Shown: positions 52,742-63,092, numbered from the stretch's first letter. The stretch is 64,000 nt of DNA from Rhodococcoides fascians NBRC 12155 = LMG 3623 (GCF_001894785.1 NZ_BCWW01000010.1:202050-266049); one strand, 5' to 3'. Notes: generated from the sequence alone by a model not told the origin. A program made the numbers and translations.

Positions 52742-53698
52742 ATGGGCGGCGACGACGATCGGGCACACACGGTGGCACGATTGAATTCCGTGCGGAGGCA
52801 GAATGATTCCGCGCGCGCCGAGCCGCGCCGAGTCGACGAATTCGATGACCCCCAGGGCGAGCCGCCGATCGGGCAATACCAGGACGGCGTCGTGCGTCCC
52901 GATCCGGAGTGGCTGCTTCCTGCCGCGCAGCGTCCCGAATCACCATGGTCGTCGTTGCTACCGCAGCGGTGGCGATTCGCGCGGGTGGATCCCGGCCGAC
53001 CCGGTGTGAAGGCGTTGGCGGCGGCGGGTGTGTTCGTGGTCCTCGTCGCCGGCTTCGCGGTGTTTCGAGATGCGCCGACGCCTGCGCCCGCACCACCACT
53101 GGCGGTGGTCTCCACCGACGCCGCCGATACCCGCGCGCCGGACTCGGCGATGTCCGAATCCGGGTCGGTGGGCCGGTCGCCGGACAAGACGGCCGGCACG
53201 GCACCGGTCGCGGAAACAGAACTTGTCGTCAGTGTCGTCGGACTCGTCGCGCATCCCGGTCTCGTTCGGCTGCAACCGGGCTCGCGCATCGCCGACGCCT
53301 TGGCCGCAGCGGGAGGGGCCGTGGAGGGTGCCGATCTGTTGGCGCTGAACATGGCAGCTCGGGTGTCGGACGGCGATCAGATCGTCGTGGGGCTGGTCCC
53401 GGCTCCGGCGGCCCCTCCGGTCAGCGGCACCACGTCGGGTCAGGGCGCAGGGCCCGACAGTGGTGCCGGTTCGACGACGGACCAGGCGGGCCCGGCCGCC
53501 GGCGGGGCTGTGGACCTCAATACGGCCACGGTCGCAGAATTGGACGCGCTGCCCGGTGTGGGACCGGTGACGGCAACGTCGATCGTGAGCTGGCGAGACA
53601 CGAACGGCCGCTTCGTATCGGTCGATCAGCTCGCCGAGGTCGACGGTATCGGCCCGGGCCGGCTCACCAAGATTCGCGACCTGGTCCGAGTCTCGTGA
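52742..53698 (+). CDS. comEA: ComEA-like DNA-binding membrane protein
   Basis: A 318-residue protein anchored by one transmembrane helix (about residues 83-100). A proline/alanine-rich linker leads to an SLBB-like domain (VSVVGLVAHPGLVRLQPGSR) and a C-terminal helix-hairpin-helix pair (DLNTATVAELDALPGVGPVT and VDQLAEVDGIGPGRLTKIRD). ComEA binds incoming DNA outside the membrane during transformation. The 100-residue cytoplasmic N-terminus is unusually long but common in actinobacteria. comEC overlaps its stop by 4 bp. Confidence 0.9.
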   Translation: MGGDDDRAHTVARLNSVRRQNDSARAEPRRVDEFDDPQGEPPIGQYQDGVVRPDPEWLLPAAQRPESPWSSLLPQRWRFARVDPGRPGVKALAAAGVFVVLVAGFAVFRDAPTPAPAPPLAVVSTDAADTRAPDSAMSESGSVGRSPDKTAGTAPVAETELVVSVVGLVAHPGLVRLQPGSRIADALAAAGGAVEGADLLALNMAARVSDGDQIVVGLVPAPAAPPVSGTTSGQGAGPDSGAGSTTDQAGPAAGGAVDLNTATVAELDALPGVGPVTATSIVSWRDTNGRFVSVDQLAEVDGIGPGRLTKIRDLVRVS

Positions 53699-55281
53699 CC
53701 GGGGTGCCGTCGTCGACGGACTCCGAGGAACCAGTTCCTTTCGACATCCGCCTGATTCCGGCGGCAGCGGCATCCTGGTCGATCACTGCGACCGGTATTC
53801 TCGCCGGTCCGAGCGCGGCGGTGAAGGCCACGGTGGTGACGTGCGCGATCGTGGTGCTGGGAGCCGTTGTGCTGCAGAGGATCTCGAAGGGTCGAGCGGA
53901 CACCGCGAGACACGTGTGGTCCGGGGCGGCCGCGGTGATCGTCGTGGCGTTGTGTTTCGGCGGTGCGATCTGGCTCCAGATGCGCTCGGTGGCGGAGCAT
54001 CCAGTGGCTGCGGCCGCGCAGAATCGGGCATGGATCACGGCAGTGGTCGACATCGAAGAAGACCCGCGACGTCTGCCCGCGCCCGGGCCGCCGATGGTGA
54101 TGTTGCAGGCGGAGATGACCCGCGTCGATGTCGGTGGCGAGGCGCTCTACGTCGGCGGCCGGGTATCGATCGTGGCACCGGAGTCGACATGGTCGGCACT
54201 GCTTCCGGGCCAGCAGATCACGGTCCGGGGCCGGCTCGGGGTACCCACCAGGTCCGATATGACCGTGGCCGTCATCCGAACGACCGGTCCGCCGGTGGCC
54301 GTAGGTGAGCCCGGACCGGTCTCGTCGGCGGCGGGCTCGTTTCGCTCGAATCTGGCAGATGTGGCGCAGAATTCGCTCCCGTCGGACCGGGCAGGTCTAC
54401 TGCCGGGCCTCGTCGTGGGCGATGTCTCACGATTGGACGAGCAGGTAGTCGAGAACTTCCGAGCCGCGGGATTGACGCATCTGACCGCGGTGTCGGGTGC
54501 GAACTTCTCGATCCTGATCGGTGCCGTGCTGTTGGTGTTGCGCGGCATAGGGATCGGGCCTCGCGCGACCGTCACGATTGCCTTCGTCGTTCTGATTGCC
54601 TTCGTCGTCGTGGCCCGACCGTCTCCGAGCGTGTTGCGCGCCGCGGTGATGGGGTCGATCGGTTTGCTGGCCTTGGTGACCGGCAGACGGAAGCAAGCGG
54701 TCCCGGCCTTGTGCGGCGCGGTGTTGGCACTACTCGGGTGGTGGCCGCGGCTCGCCGTGGACGTCGGATTCGTGTTGTCGGTGTTCGCCACCGCGGGGCT
54801 GGTGCTGGTGGCACCGATCTGGGTGGACTGGCTGCGGGCCCGAGGATGGCCCCGGGCAGCTGCGGAGGTGGTGGCGGTCGCCGCGGCGGCCCACGTGGTG
54901 ACGGCACCCGTCGTCGCGGCAATGGCGGGAACGTTCAGCGTGGTGGGTGTGGTTGCGAACGTACTGGTCTCGCCGGTCGTCGCCCCCATCACCGTGGTGG
55001 GCATCGTGACTGCGGTGTTGGCTGTGGTCAGCACCTCGTTGGCCGACGTGACGGCGCAGCTGGCGTCGGCACCGTTGTGGTGGTTGATCACGGTGGCCGA
55101 GCGTGCCGCGTCGGTGCCGGCAGCATCGGTCGTCGTTCCCGAGGGTGTCCGAGGAATCGCGGCGGCGACCGTCGGCACAGTCGCGCTCCTGGGCGCGCTG
55201 CGATGGGCGTTGTTCCGCTGGGTGTCGGCCACGTTCGCGATTGCACTTCTGGCGCTGTGGACGGCCCACGTCGTGTGGTGA
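53695..55281 (+). CDS. comEC: ComEC/Rec2 competence channel without metallo-beta-lactamase domain
   Basis: A 528-residue membrane protein. The N-terminus resembles the DUF4131 region, and the competence domain follows with [20 protein letters not shown], the [16 protein letters not shown] signature and [17 protein letters not shown]. About ten hydrophobic segments are present. The protein stops after the last helices; the C-terminal metallo-beta-lactamase domain that many ComEC proteins use as a nuclease is missing. The GTG overlaps the comEA stop. Confidence 0.9.
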   Translation: MTGVPSSTDSEEPVPFDIRLIPAAAASWSITATGILAGPSAAVKATVVTCAIVVLGAVVLQRISKGRADTARHVWSGAAAVIVVALCFGGAIWLQMRSVAEHPVAAAAQNRAWITAVVDIEEDPRRLPAPGPPMVMLQAEMTRVDVGGEALYVGGRVSIVAPESTWSALLPGQQITVRGRLGVPTRSDMTVAVIRTTGPPVAVGEPGPVSSAAGSFRSNLADVAQNSLPSDRAGLLPGLVVGDVSRLDEQVVENFRAAGLTHLTAVSGANFSILIGAVLLVLRGIGIGPRATVTIAFVVLIAFVVVARPSPSVLRAAVMGSIGLLALVTGRRKQAVPALCGAVLALLGWWPRLAVDVGFVLSVFATAGLVLVAPIWVDWLRARGWPRAAAEVVAVAAAAHVVTAPVVAAMAGTFSVVGVVANVLVSPVVAPITVVGIVTAVLAVVSTSLADVTAQLASAPLWWLITVAERAASVPAASVVVPEGVRGIAAATVGTVALLGALRWALFRWVSATFAIALLALWTAHVVW

Positions 55282-55331
55282 GTGCCGGTCCGAAGCGGAT
55301 GTCCGTGGTGTCGGCGGCGCATGGCACGATC

Positions 55332-56309
55332 ATGGTCGTGACTTCGAGTGTGGCTCCTCTGCATCTGGTACTCGGCGACGAGGAACTACTGATGGATCGT
55401 GCGGTGGCCGCGATCGTGACGCAGGTGCGTGCGAATGCGGCGATCCCGGGGGAGGACCTCCCGGTGACCCGGCTGCGGACCGGTGACGCAAGTGCTCCCG
55501 AGCTCGCCGAACTGCTGAGTCCGTCGCTGTTCGCCGAAGACCGTGTCGTCGTACTCGAGGCGGCGGCCGAGGCCGGTAAGGATGCAGTCACTCTGGTGCT
55601 CGACGCGGCTACCGATCCACCCGAGGGTGCCGTCGTGGTGGTCATGCATTCCGGCGGCGGCCGCGCCAAAGCGATGGTCGGTGCCCTCCAGAAATGCGGG
55701 GCTCAGGTCCACGAATGCGTCAAGCTCACCAAACCGGCCGAGCGGATCGATTTTGTCCGGGGCGAGTTTCGCGCGGCGGACGTCCGCGTCAGCGGCGAGG
55801 TGATCGAGGCTGTCGTCGAGTCCGTCGGTAACGAACTCCGCGAATTGGCCTCGGCGTGTTCGCAGTTGGTCTCCGATACCGGAGGCAAAGTCGATCTGGC
55901 CGCCGTGCGTCGGTACTACTCGGGCAAAGCGGAGGTATCGGGATTCGACGTCGCGGACAAGGCCGTCATCGGTGATCGAGCCGGCGCTCTCGAAGCCTTG
56001 CGGTGGGCGATGCACCGGGGAGTGGCACACGTTCTCCTCGCGGATGCGCTCGCCGATGCCGTGCGCACCATCGCGCTCGTCGGCTCGGCCGGTCGCGGTG
56101 ACCCGTTCCGGATGGCAGGCGAACTGGGAATGCCGCCCTGGAAGATCAAGAAGGCGCAGGGCCAAGCGCGCGGGTGGAACGGCCGCTCGATAGCGCAGGC
56201 CCTACGCGTGGTGGCGCAGCTGAACGCCGACGTCAAAGGTCAGGCAGCGGACGCGGACTACGCGGTGGAGCGAGCTGTCGCCGAGGTCGCCTCGTTGGGT
56301 GACCGCTAG
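55332..56309 (+). CDS. holA: DNA polymerase III, delta subunit
   Basis: HolA (325 residues) opens the beta clamp as part of the clamp loader. The start [20 protein letters not shown], the middle [16 protein letters not shown] and the later [20 protein letters not shown] are typical of actinobacterial delta subunits. The Walker motifs of active AAA+ proteins are absent, as expected for delta. ATG 55332 (MVVTSSVAP) is used; GTG 55338 is an alternative. It converges with rpsT. Confidence 0.93.
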   Translation: MVVTSSVAPLHLVLGDEELLMDRAVAAIVTQVRANAAIPGEDLPVTRLRTGDASAPELAELLSPSLFAEDRVVVLEAAAEAGKDAVTLVLDAATDPPEGAVVVVMHSGGGRAKAMVGALQKCGAQVHECVKLTKPAERIDFVRGEFRAADVRVSGEVIEAVVESVGNELRELASACSQLVSDTGGKVDLAAVRRYYSGKAEVSGFDVADKAVIGDRAGALEALRWAMHRGVAHVLLADALADAVRTIALVGSAGRGDPFRMAGELGMPPWKIKKAQGQARGWNGRSIAQALRVVAQLNADVKGQAADADYAVERAVAEVASLGDR

Positions 56310-56331
56310 CGGGGTGCCCGGCGCACGACAA

Positions 56332-56364
56332 AGCCCGCTGCGTCCTCGTCGGATGCAGCGGGCT
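56332..56364. terminator. Bidirectional terminator between holA and rpsT
   Basis: A perfect 10-bp stem (AGCCCGCTGC / GCAGCGGGCT) with a 13-nt loop lies between the convergent stops. On the minus strand it is followed by TTGTCG, so it mainly serves rpsT. Confidence 0.65.
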
Positions 56365-56384
56365 CGGTCGAGCTCAGTACGAGA

Positions 56385-56645
56385 TCAGAGCTTGTTGACT
56401 GCGAGAGCCAGTGCCGACTTCTTGTTGGCGGCCTGGTTCTTGTGGATGACGCCCTTGCTGGCGGCCTTGTCGAGCTTGCGGCCGGCATCGAGGAGAATCT
56501 CGGAAGCCTTGTCCTTGTCGCCCGCAGCCTGTGCCTCGCGGAACGAGCGGATGACGGTGCGAAGGGAGGACTTCACCGACTGGTTGCGCAGGCGTGCACG
56601 CTCGTTGGTGAGAATCCGCTTCTTCTGGGACTTGATATTGGCCAC
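56385..56645 (-). CDS. rpsT: 30S ribosomal protein S20
   Basis: S20 (86 residues) is a helical 16S rRNA-binding protein. It is rich in Lys and Arg, with [33 protein letters not shown] and [20 protein letters not shown]. The GTG at 56645 has AAGGA upstream; the open frame beyond it to 56759 is not part of the protein. It reads leftward, convergent with holA, in the usual actinobacterial position. Confidence 0.96.
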   Translation of the reverse strand: MANIKSQKKRILTNERARLRNQSVKSSLRTVIRSFREAQAAGDKDKASEILLDAGRKLDKAASKGVIHKNQAANKKSALALAVNKL

Positions 56646-56859
56646 GCGTAAAATCCTTGTCGTCTTCGTCGGTATTCCGGTCAGGGCGATCCATGCTGGA
56701 ATGCCCGAAGTCTGCTGCTGAGCGTTGAGCCCTGCGCCGAAGATCGAGAATACCAGCACAGGACGGCAGAACCCAATTCGGAGTCGCCCTCCACAGCCGT
56801 TTCAAGAATTTAACGCTTCTACCGCGCCTAACTCCTGTCTCTGTAGCAACATTGCCAGG

Positions 56860-58551
56860 ATGAGTCCGCGATCGGCAACGCATGCCGCCTCCAAGGCCAA
56901 AGCGACCAGAACGAAGTCAGCGGATCGTGTCGAACCCGATGCAGACGGGGTGTTCGGGGGGTACTCCGACGTCGGAAAGTACAGCCTCGCCTTCGACGAG
57001 ATGTTCGACTCGGACGGCCGTACTCGAACGCCGTACAAAGGAATCCACACGGCGCTCGCCCCGGCGAACGCCGTGGACCTGGACGCCAGATCGGATGCGC
57101 TCGGACGCGCGTTCGTCGACCAGGGCATCACGTTCTCACTGTCCGGCCAAGAACGCCCGTTCCCGCTCGACCAGGTGCCCCGCGTCATCGCAGCAGGGGA
57201 GTGGTCGCGTCTGGAACGCGGCATCAAGCAACGCGTCAAGGCTCTCGAGATGTTTCTCGCCGACATCTACGGAGACCAGGAAATCCTGCGAGACGGCGTC
57301 GTTCCGAAACGGCTGATCACGTCGTGCGAGCACTTCCACCGTGAGGCCGTCGGCATCACCCCGCCCAACGGCGTACGTATCCACGTCGCCGGAATCGACC
57401 TCGTCCGCGACGCGCAGGGCACGTTCCGTGTCCTCGAAGACAACCTGCGTTCACCCTCGGGCGTCTCCTACGTCATGGAGAACCGCCGGACCATGGCCCG
57501 GGTGTTCCCGGACCTGTTCGCCAGTCACCGCGTGCGTGCCGTCGGCGACTACGCCTCGCACCTGCTGCGGGCACTGCGCGCATCGGCCGCCCTCAACGAG
57601 GCAGACCCGACCGTGGTGGTTCTCACTCCGGGCGTGGCGAACTCGGCGTACTTCGAGCACTCGCTGCTCGCTCGGCTGATGGGCGTCGAGCTCGTCGAAG
57701 GTCGAGACCTGTTCTGCCGAGACAACATCGTCTACATGCGCACCACCGAGGGCGAGCGTCAGGTCGACGTCATCTACCGACGAATCGACGACGACTATCT
57801 CGACCCCATGCAGTTCCGTCCCGACTCGGTGCTGGGAGTGGCAGGTCTGGTCAACGCCGCCCGCGCAGGCAACGTCGTCATCTCGAGTGCCGTCGGAAAC
57901 GGCGTCGGCGACGACAAGCTCGTCTACACCTACGTTCCCACCATCATCGACTACTACATGGGCGAGAAGCCGCTGCTGGCCAACGTCGACACGTTCCGGT
58001 GCTGGCTCGACGACGAGTGCGAGGAAGTCCTCGACCGCATCGACGAACTGGTGATCAAGCCGGTGGAAGGTTCTGGCGGCTACGGCATCGTCTTCGGACC
58101 CGACGCCTCGCCGAAGGAACTCGCCACCATCAGCAAGAAGGTCCGCGCGGATCCGCGCGGCTGGATCGCCCAGCCCGTCGTACAGCTCTCGACGGTGCCG
58201 ACGAAGATCGGCGATCGCTTGGTACCCCGCCACGTCGACCTGCGGCCGTTCGCGGTCAACGACGGCGACGACGTCTGGGTGTTGCCCGGCGGACTGACCC
58301 GAGTGGCGTTGCCGGAGGGGTCCCTGGTGGTGAACTCCAGCCAGGGCGGTGGCAGCAAGGACACCTGGGTGCTCGCCACTCGGACCTCTCAGGAGGAGCA
58401 GGAACTTGCTGGCGACGAGATCGTCAGCGTTCCGCCGGAGTCACCGATGGCCGAACAAGGCCCGGAGCTGACGATGGACCAACAAATGAATCAGCAGCAG
58501 CAGCAACAGCAGCAGGCAACGAACTCGGACTCGAACGGCGGTGGACAGTAA
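56860..58551 (+). CDS. Circularly permuted ATP-grasp protein (CP_ATPgrasp family)
   Basis: A 563-residue ATP-grasp enzyme of the circularly permuted type. Blocks include GITFSLSGQERPFPLDQVPR, LEDNLRSPSGVSYVMENRR, VDVIYRRIDDDYLDP and the nucleotide loop VIKPVEGSGGYGIVFGPDAS. The C-terminal 50 residues are a linker with a run of glutamines. With the alpha-E protein and the transglutaminase it forms a conserved three-gene set (Rv2411c-Rv2409c in M. tuberculosis as I recall). ATP-grasp enzymes form amide or peptide bonds, so a peptide-modifying system is proposed in the literature, but its product is unknown. ATG 56860. Confidence 0.9.
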   Translation: MSPRSATHAASKAKATRTKSADRVEPDADGVFGGYSDVGKYSLAFDEMFDSDGRTRTPYKGIHTALAPANAVDLDARSDALGRAFVDQGITFSLSGQERPFPLDQVPRVIAAGEWSRLERGIKQRVKALEMFLADIYGDQEILRDGVVPKRLITSCEHFHREAVGITPPNGVRIHVAGIDLVRDAQGTFRVLEDNLRSPSGVSYVMENRRTMARVFPDLFASHRVRAVGDYASHLLRALRASAALNEADPTVVVLTPGVANSAYFEHSLLARLMGVELVEGRDLFCRDNIVYMRTTEGERQVDVIYRRIDDDYLDPMQFRPDSVLGVAGLVNAARAGNVVISSAVGNGVGDDKLVYTYVPTIIDYYMGEKPLLANVDTFRCWLDDECEEVLDRIDELVIKPVEGSGGYGIVFGPDASPKELATISKKVRADPRGWIAQPVVQLSTVPTKIGDRLVPRHVDLRPFAVNDGDDVWVLPGGLTRVALPEGSLVVNSSQGGGSKDTWVLATRTSQEEQELAGDEIVSVPPESPMAEQGPELTMDQQMNQQQQQQQQATNSDSNGGGQ

Positions 58552-59526
58552 ATGCTCGCGCGCAACGCAGAGTCGCTCTACTGGATCGGGCGGTATGTGG
58601 AGAGAGCGGATGACACGGCCCGCATTCTCGATGTCACCGTCCACCAACTTCTCGAAGACGCCACAGTCGATCCCGACCACACTTCGCGAGTGTTGTTGCG
58701 AGTGCTCGGTTTCCAGCACGAGCCGGACGTCTCGCTCGACGTGTGGTCGCTTACCGAGGTCGTCGCCTTCAGCCGCGACGGATTGGGTTCGATCGTGGAC
58801 TCACTGTCGAGTGCGCGCGAGAACGCCCGAGGTGCGCGTGAAGTCACGTCCAGTGAGATGTGGGAGTGCTTGAACACCACGTACAACGGATTGAACGAGC
58901 GCATCAGGGCGTCCAAGCGCACCGGCCCGGCCGAGTTCTTCAGCTACATCGAGGAGCGCGCCGCGATGTTCGCCGGTCTCGCGGACTCCACCCTCAGCCA
59001 CGACGACGGCTACCGCTTTCTCCTGCTCGGTCGCTCGGTCGAGCGCATCGACATGATCGTTCGGTTGTTGCTCTCGCGAGCCGGTGACCGGCCGTCGTCG
59101 CCGGCGTGGGTCACTGTGCTTCGCTCGGCCGGTGCCCACGACACCTACCTGCGCACCTACCGCGGCGCGCTCGATGCCCAGCGAGTACTGGAATTCATGT
59201 TGTTGGACAGACTCTTTCCGCGTTCGGTGTTCTACGCACTGACCGAGGCGGAACGGTCTCTCGACCAGCTCGATCATCAGCCGAACAGTCGCGTCGGTGC
59301 CCGCGCCGAGGCGCAGCGCCTACTCGGTCGCGCTCGAAGTGAGCTCGAATTCCTGCGTCCCGGTGCAATTCTCGAGGACCTGCAGGATCGGCTGCTGGCA
59401 TTGCAGGAAACCTGCCGCGAACTCGGCGAGGCGATCTCGAAGCAGTACTTCCATGCCGCGCCGTGGGTGGCGTGGACCGATGCCGGGTCCGGCACATACG
59501 AAGATCAATTGGAAGGTGAACTGTGA
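58552..59526 (+). CDS. Alpha-E domain protein
   Basis: A 324-residue all-helical protein of the alpha-E family, named for its conserved acidic helices. The start MLARNAESLYWIGRYVERAD and later FLLLGRSVERIDMIVRLLL are the two repeated signature segments. It begins directly after the ATP-grasp stop and overlaps the transglutaminase start. It may bind or scaffold the ATP-grasp partner; no catalytic residues are apparent. Confidence 0.9.
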   Translation: MLARNAESLYWIGRYVERADDTARILDVTVHQLLEDATVDPDHTSRVLLRVLGFQHEPDVSLDVWSLTEVVAFSRDGLGSIVDSLSSARENARGAREVTSSEMWECLNTTYNGLNERIRASKRTGPAEFFSYIEERAAMFAGLADSTLSHDDGYRFLLLGRSVERIDMIVRLLLSRAGDRPSSPAWVTVLRSAGAHDTYLRTYRGALDAQRVLEFMLLDRLFPRSVFYALTEAERSLDQLDHQPNSRVGARAEAQRLLGRARSELEFLRPGAILEDLQDRLLALQETCRELGEAISKQYFHAAPWVAWTDAGSGTYEDQLEGEL

Positions 59527-60365
59527 GCTGGCGTATGCGTGTCGTGCACACCACGGGCTATCAGTACGACGCACCGGTGACGTCGTCGTACAACGAGGCT
59601 CGACTGACGCCGCGAAGTGACAACCGGCAGAACGTCATTCTGAACCGAGTCGAGACCAACCCGGTGACCCGCTCCTACCGGTACACCGACTACTGGGGAA
59701 CGGCGGTGACGGCATTCGACCTGCACGCGCCGCACACCGAGCTCGAGGTGACCGGTTCGTCGGTGGTCGAGACCGACCCCTTCGTCTACCCCGACGAGAA
59801 CGCCTCCTGGGAGGAGCTGGCCAGCGACCCGATCACCGACCGCTTCAACGAGGTGCTCGACAACACCGAGTACGTGCCGAAGAACAGGCAACTCGCGTCG
59901 GTCGCGAAAAAGCTGTCGAAGGGTCTGCCGCCGCAGGAATCGGTCGTCGAGATCTCCAACTGGGTCAACCAGGAGATGTCGTACGTTCCCGGTACCACCG
60001 GTGTGCACACCTCGGCGGTGGAGGCCTGGTCGGAGAAGAAGGGTGTGTGTCAGGACTACGCCCACCTGACGCTGCTGATGCTGCGCAGCGTCGGCATCCC
60101 CAGTCGGTACGTCTCGGGCTACCTGCATCCGAAGAAGCAGGCCGCGATCGGTGCGACGGTCGAGGGCCAGTCTCACGCCTGGATCGAGGCCTGGACCGGT
60201 GCGTGGTGGGGCTACGACCCGACCAACGCCATCGCCGTCAACGAGCAGCACGTGTCGGTAGGACTCGGCCGTGATTACGCCGACGTCCCGCCGCTCAAGG
60301 GCATCTTCTCCGGCGGCGGTTCGACGGCTCTCGACGTGGTCGTGGAGATCACGCGACTGGCCTAG
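59523..60365 (+). CDS. Transglutaminase-like cysteine protease family protein
   Basis: A 280-residue protein with an N-terminal beta domain (RVVHTTGYQYDAPVTSSYNE) and a transglutaminase core. The triad is Cys176 (KKGVCQDYAHL), His218 (GQSHAWIEAW) and Asp232 (WGYDPTNAIAV). Bacterial members are thought to be cysteine proteases or amidases. As the third gene of the ATP-grasp/alpha-E set it may trim or reverse the peptide bond made by the ATP-grasp enzyme. No signal peptide. The GTG overlaps the previous stop. Confidence 0.9.
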   Translation: MSWRMRVVHTTGYQYDAPVTSSYNEARLTPRSDNRQNVILNRVETNPVTRSYRYTDYWGTAVTAFDLHAPHTELEVTGSSVVETDPFVYPDENASWEELASDPITDRFNEVLDNTEYVPKNRQLASVAKKLSKGLPPQESVVEISNWVNQEMSYVPGTTGVHTSAVEAWSEKKGVCQDYAHLTLLMLRSVGIPSRYVSGYLHPKKQAAIGATVEGQSHAWIEAWTGAWWGYDPTNAIAVNEQHVSVGLGRDYADVPPLKGIFSGGGSTALDVVVEITRLA

Positions 60366-60368
60366 CGT

Positions 60369-60410
60369 CGTGCGCGTTTTGCGTACCCAGGGATACGCAA
60401 AACGCGCACG
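60369..60410. terminator. Bidirectional hairpin between the transglutaminase and MazF-like genes
   Basis: A perfect 17-bp inverted repeat (60369-60385 with 60394-60410) has an 8-nt loop. The stem includes TTTTGCGTA/TACGCAAAA, which provides a T-rich segment for either direction. It fills the gap between two convergent genes. Confidence 0.8.
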
Positions 60411-60413
60411 AGG

Positions 60414-60983
60414 TCAGTTCCAGCCGTAGTCCCGACGCAACCGATCTGCCACGGACTCGAACTGAGCTCTACCGAGGATTGCGCCTTCGCGACGAATACC
60501 GTCCTCGGGCACGTCGAGAACTCGGTCCAGACGAATCCAGCTCGGGCGCCCCTCGGCGTCCCACGCACCGGATCCGATCGACTGCCAGTCGCGGTCGCCG
60601 TCGCGGCTGCTCTGGCTCGACAGCATCAGGCCGAGCAGATCGTTGCCCTCACGACCGATGACCAGCACCGGGCGGTCCTTGCCCTGAGTGGCGTCTTCCT
60701 CGTAGGTAACCCAGGTCCAGACGATCTCACCCGGATCGGCCTTGCCGTCCAGATCGGGGGAGTACTCGATGGTCCGCGCCCGTTGGGCGGTCGGCCTGGT
60801 CTGCGATGCCACCGGACGGCCGGGGCGAGGTGCCGGAGCCGGCGTGCGCGACGCGCTTCCGGAGATCGCGTCCTTGCCTTTCTGCAGCGCACCGGAGTTC
60901 TGTAGTTGACGCAGTAGCCTCGGGCCCTCGCGCAGTGCGATCTTGCCCAGTTCCTTGCCGAATCTGCTCCAGTTGCCAGCCAT
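60414..60983 (-). CDS. PemK/MazF-family protein with long N-terminal extension
   Basis: A 189-residue protein. The last 110 residues have the MazF-like beta-barrel: GEIVWTWVTYEE, KDRPVLVIGREGNDLLGLML, SWIRLDRVLDVPEDGI and the helix QFESVADRLRRDY. The first 75 residues are basic, helical, then proline-rich. No antitoxin gene is adjacent, and the position next to lepA matches an M. tuberculosis gene (Rv2405c as I recall), so this is more likely a conserved chromosomal protein than a mobile toxin. RNase activity cannot be judged. Confidence 0.82.
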   Translation of the reverse strand: MAGNWSRFGKELGKIALREGPRLLRQLQNSGALQKGKDAISGSASRTPAPAPRPGRPVASQTRPTAQRARTIEYSPDLDGKADPGEIVWTWVTYEEDATQGKDRPVLVIGREGNDLLGLMLSSQSSRDGDRDWQSIGSGAWDAEGRPSWIRLDRVLDVPEDGIRREGAILGRAQFESVADRLRRDYGWN

Positions 60984-61137
60984 GCGGCGAGTGTAGCCAC
61001 GGCGGCAGCGCTACAAACCGCCCTGACTCACCGGGCGACCAGCCACGACGGACAGCCGGGGACGGCGCACCGTTCCGCTCGTGGGACGATAGGGAAACCC
61101 GTTCGCTCATTTCGAACACGCCAGCCGAAGGATACGA

Positions 61138-62979
61138 GTGCCCAGCTTCGCCGACACGACGTTCACCGATCCGTCCAGGATCAGGAACTTCTGCATCATC
61201 GCCCACATCGACCACGGAAAGTCGACGCTGGCAGACCGGATGTTGCAGCTCACCGGCGTCGTCGACGACCGGTCGATGCGTGCGCAGTATCTGGACCGGA
61301 TGGACATCGAGCGCGAACGCGGCATCACCATCAAGGCGCAGAACGTGCGTCTGCCCTGGGTCGTCGACGGCGAAGAATTCGTTCTGCACCTCATCGACAC
61401 CCCCGGCCACGTCGACTTCACGTACGAGGTGTCCCGCGCGCTCGAAGCGTGTGAAGGTGCGGTCTTGCTCGTCGACGCTGCTCAGGGCATCGAGGCGCAG
61501 ACGCTGGCGAACCTGTACCTGGCTCTCGACAAAGAGCTCACCATCATCCCAGTGCTCAACAAGATCGACCTGCCCGCTGCCGACCCGGATCGCTACGCCG
61601 CCGAAATCGCGCACATCATCGGATGCGAGGCCGACGACGTGCTGCGGGTGTCCGGCAAGACCGGAGTAGGCGTCGAGGAACTGCTCAACGAGGTCGTCAA
61701 GCTGGTGCCGGCCCCGGTGGGCAATCCCGACGGCCCGGCCCGCGCGATGATCTTCGACTCGGTGTACGACACCTACCGCGGCGTCGTGACCTACGTCCGA
61801 GTGGTCGACGGGGCACTCAACCCTCGTGAGAAGGTCACGATGATGTCGACCGGCTCGACGCACGAGTTGCTAGAAGTCGGCATCGTGTCGCCGGACCCGA
61901 AGGCCACGAAGGGCCTGGGCGTCGGCGAGGTGGGGTACCTGATCACCGGCGTCAAGGACGTCCGTCAGTCCAAGGTCGGCGATACCGTCACCACGTTCCG
62001 CAAGGGTGCTACCGAGCCGCTGACCGGTTACCGCGAGCCACGGCCGATGGTTTACTCGGGCCTTTACCCACTCGACGGCTCCGACTACCCGGACCTGCGC
62101 GACGCCCTCGAAAAGCTTCAGCTCAACGACGCGGCCCTGACCTACGAGCCGGAGACCTCCGTGGCTCTCGGATTCGGCTTCCGCTGCGGCTTCCTGGGGT
62201 TGCTGCACATGGAGATCACCCGCGAGCGGCTCGAGCGTGAATTCAACCTCGACTTGATCTCGACCTCTCCGAACGTCGTCTACCGCGTCGAGATGGAAGA
62301 CGGTGCCGAGCACATCGTCACCAACCCGTCGTACTGGCCCGAGGGCAAGGCGCGGGAAGTGTTCGAGCCCATGGTCAAGTGCACCATCATTTCGCCGAGC
62401 GAGTTCATCGGCTCGATCATGGAGCTGTGTCAGGGGCGACGAGGCGAGCTCGGCGGTATGGACTACCTGTCGGAGACTCGTGTCGAACTGCGCTACACGA
62501 TTCCGATGGCCGAGATCATCTTCGACTTCTTCGACATCCTGAAGTCACGCACTCGTGGATACGCCAGCCTCGACTACGAGGAGATCGGCGAGCAGAGCGG
62601 AGCGCTGGTGAAGGTCGACATCCTGCTGCAGGGCGAGGCCGTCGACGCCTTCAGCGCGATCGTCCACAAGGACGCCGCTGCGGCCTACGGCAACAAGATG
62701 ACGACCAAGCTCAAGGAACTGATTCCGCGGCAGCAGTTCGAGGTGCCGATTCAGGCTGCTATCGGATCTCGCATCATCGCCCGCGAGAACATCCGCGCCA
62801 TCCGTAAGGACGTGCTTGCCAAGTGCTACGGCGGCGACATCAGCCGTAAGCGCAAGCTGCTCGAGAAGCAGAAGGAAGGCAAGAAGCGAATGAAGACCAT
62901 CGGACGGGTCGAAGTTCCGCAGGAAGCTTTCGTGGCGGCACTGTCCTCGGAGTCCTCGTCGGACAAGCCGAAGAAGTAG
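61138..62979 (+). CDS. lepA: Elongation factor 4 (LepA)
   Basis: LepA (613 residues) is a translational GTPase that back-translocates or helps assemble ribosomes. The G1 loop is AHIDHGKST (residues 22-30), G2 is [11 protein letters not shown]3 DTPGHVDF and G4 NKIDLP. The C-terminal LepA domain shows [20 protein letters not shown] followed by [17 protein letters not shown] 61138 follows GAAGGATAC. It is divergent from the MazF-like gene. Confidence 0.97.
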   Translation: MPSFADTTFTDPSRIRNFCIIAHIDHGKSTLADRMLQLTGVVDDRSMRAQYLDRMDIERERGITIKAQNVRLPWVVDGEEFVLHLIDTPGHVDFTYEVSRALEACEGAVLLVDAAQGIEAQTLANLYLALDKELTIIPVLNKIDLPAADPDRYAAEIAHIIGCEADDVLRVSGKTGVGVEELLNEVVKLVPAPVGNPDGPARAMIFDSVYDTYRGVVTYVRVVDGALNPREKVTMMSTGSTHELLEVGIVSPDPKATKGLGVGEVGYLITGVKDVRQSKVGDTVTTFRKGATEPLTGYREPRPMVYSGLYPLDGSDYPDLRDALEKLQLNDAALTYEPETSVALGFGFRCGFLGLLHMEITRERLEREFNLDLISTSPNVVYRVEMEDGAEHIVTNPSYWPEGKAREVFEPMVKCTIISPSEFIGSIMELCQGRRGELGGMDYLSETRVELRYTIPMAEIIFDFFDILKSRTRGYASLDYEEIGEQSGALVKVDILLQGEAVDAFSAIVHKDAAAAYGNKMTTKLKELIPRQQFEVPIQAAIGSRIIARENIRAIRKDVLAKCYGGDISRKRKLLEKQKEGKKRMKTIGRVEVPQEAFVAALSSESSSDKPKK

Positions 62980-63025
62980 GGACGGGACTTCCGCTCTCTG
63001 AAATCGTTGTAACGCAATCTTTCCG

Positions 63026-63053
63026 GCCCCGCACCGTGTTCTCGGTGCGGGGC
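63026..63053 (+). terminator. Hairpin terminator after lepA
   Basis: An 11-bp perfect stem (GCCCCGCACCG / CGGTGCGGGGC) with a 6-nt loop lies 46 bp after lepA. A TTT follows after a few bases. Confidence 0.7.
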
Positions 63054-63092
63054 TGGTGTCTTTGTGTGGGGCTGGTGCGTGTTTGCGCGGGC

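Noticed and set aside
60414..60983. Mobile toxin-antitoxin module
   Set aside because: There is no antitoxin frame on either side, and the gene sits in conserved synteny next to lepA.
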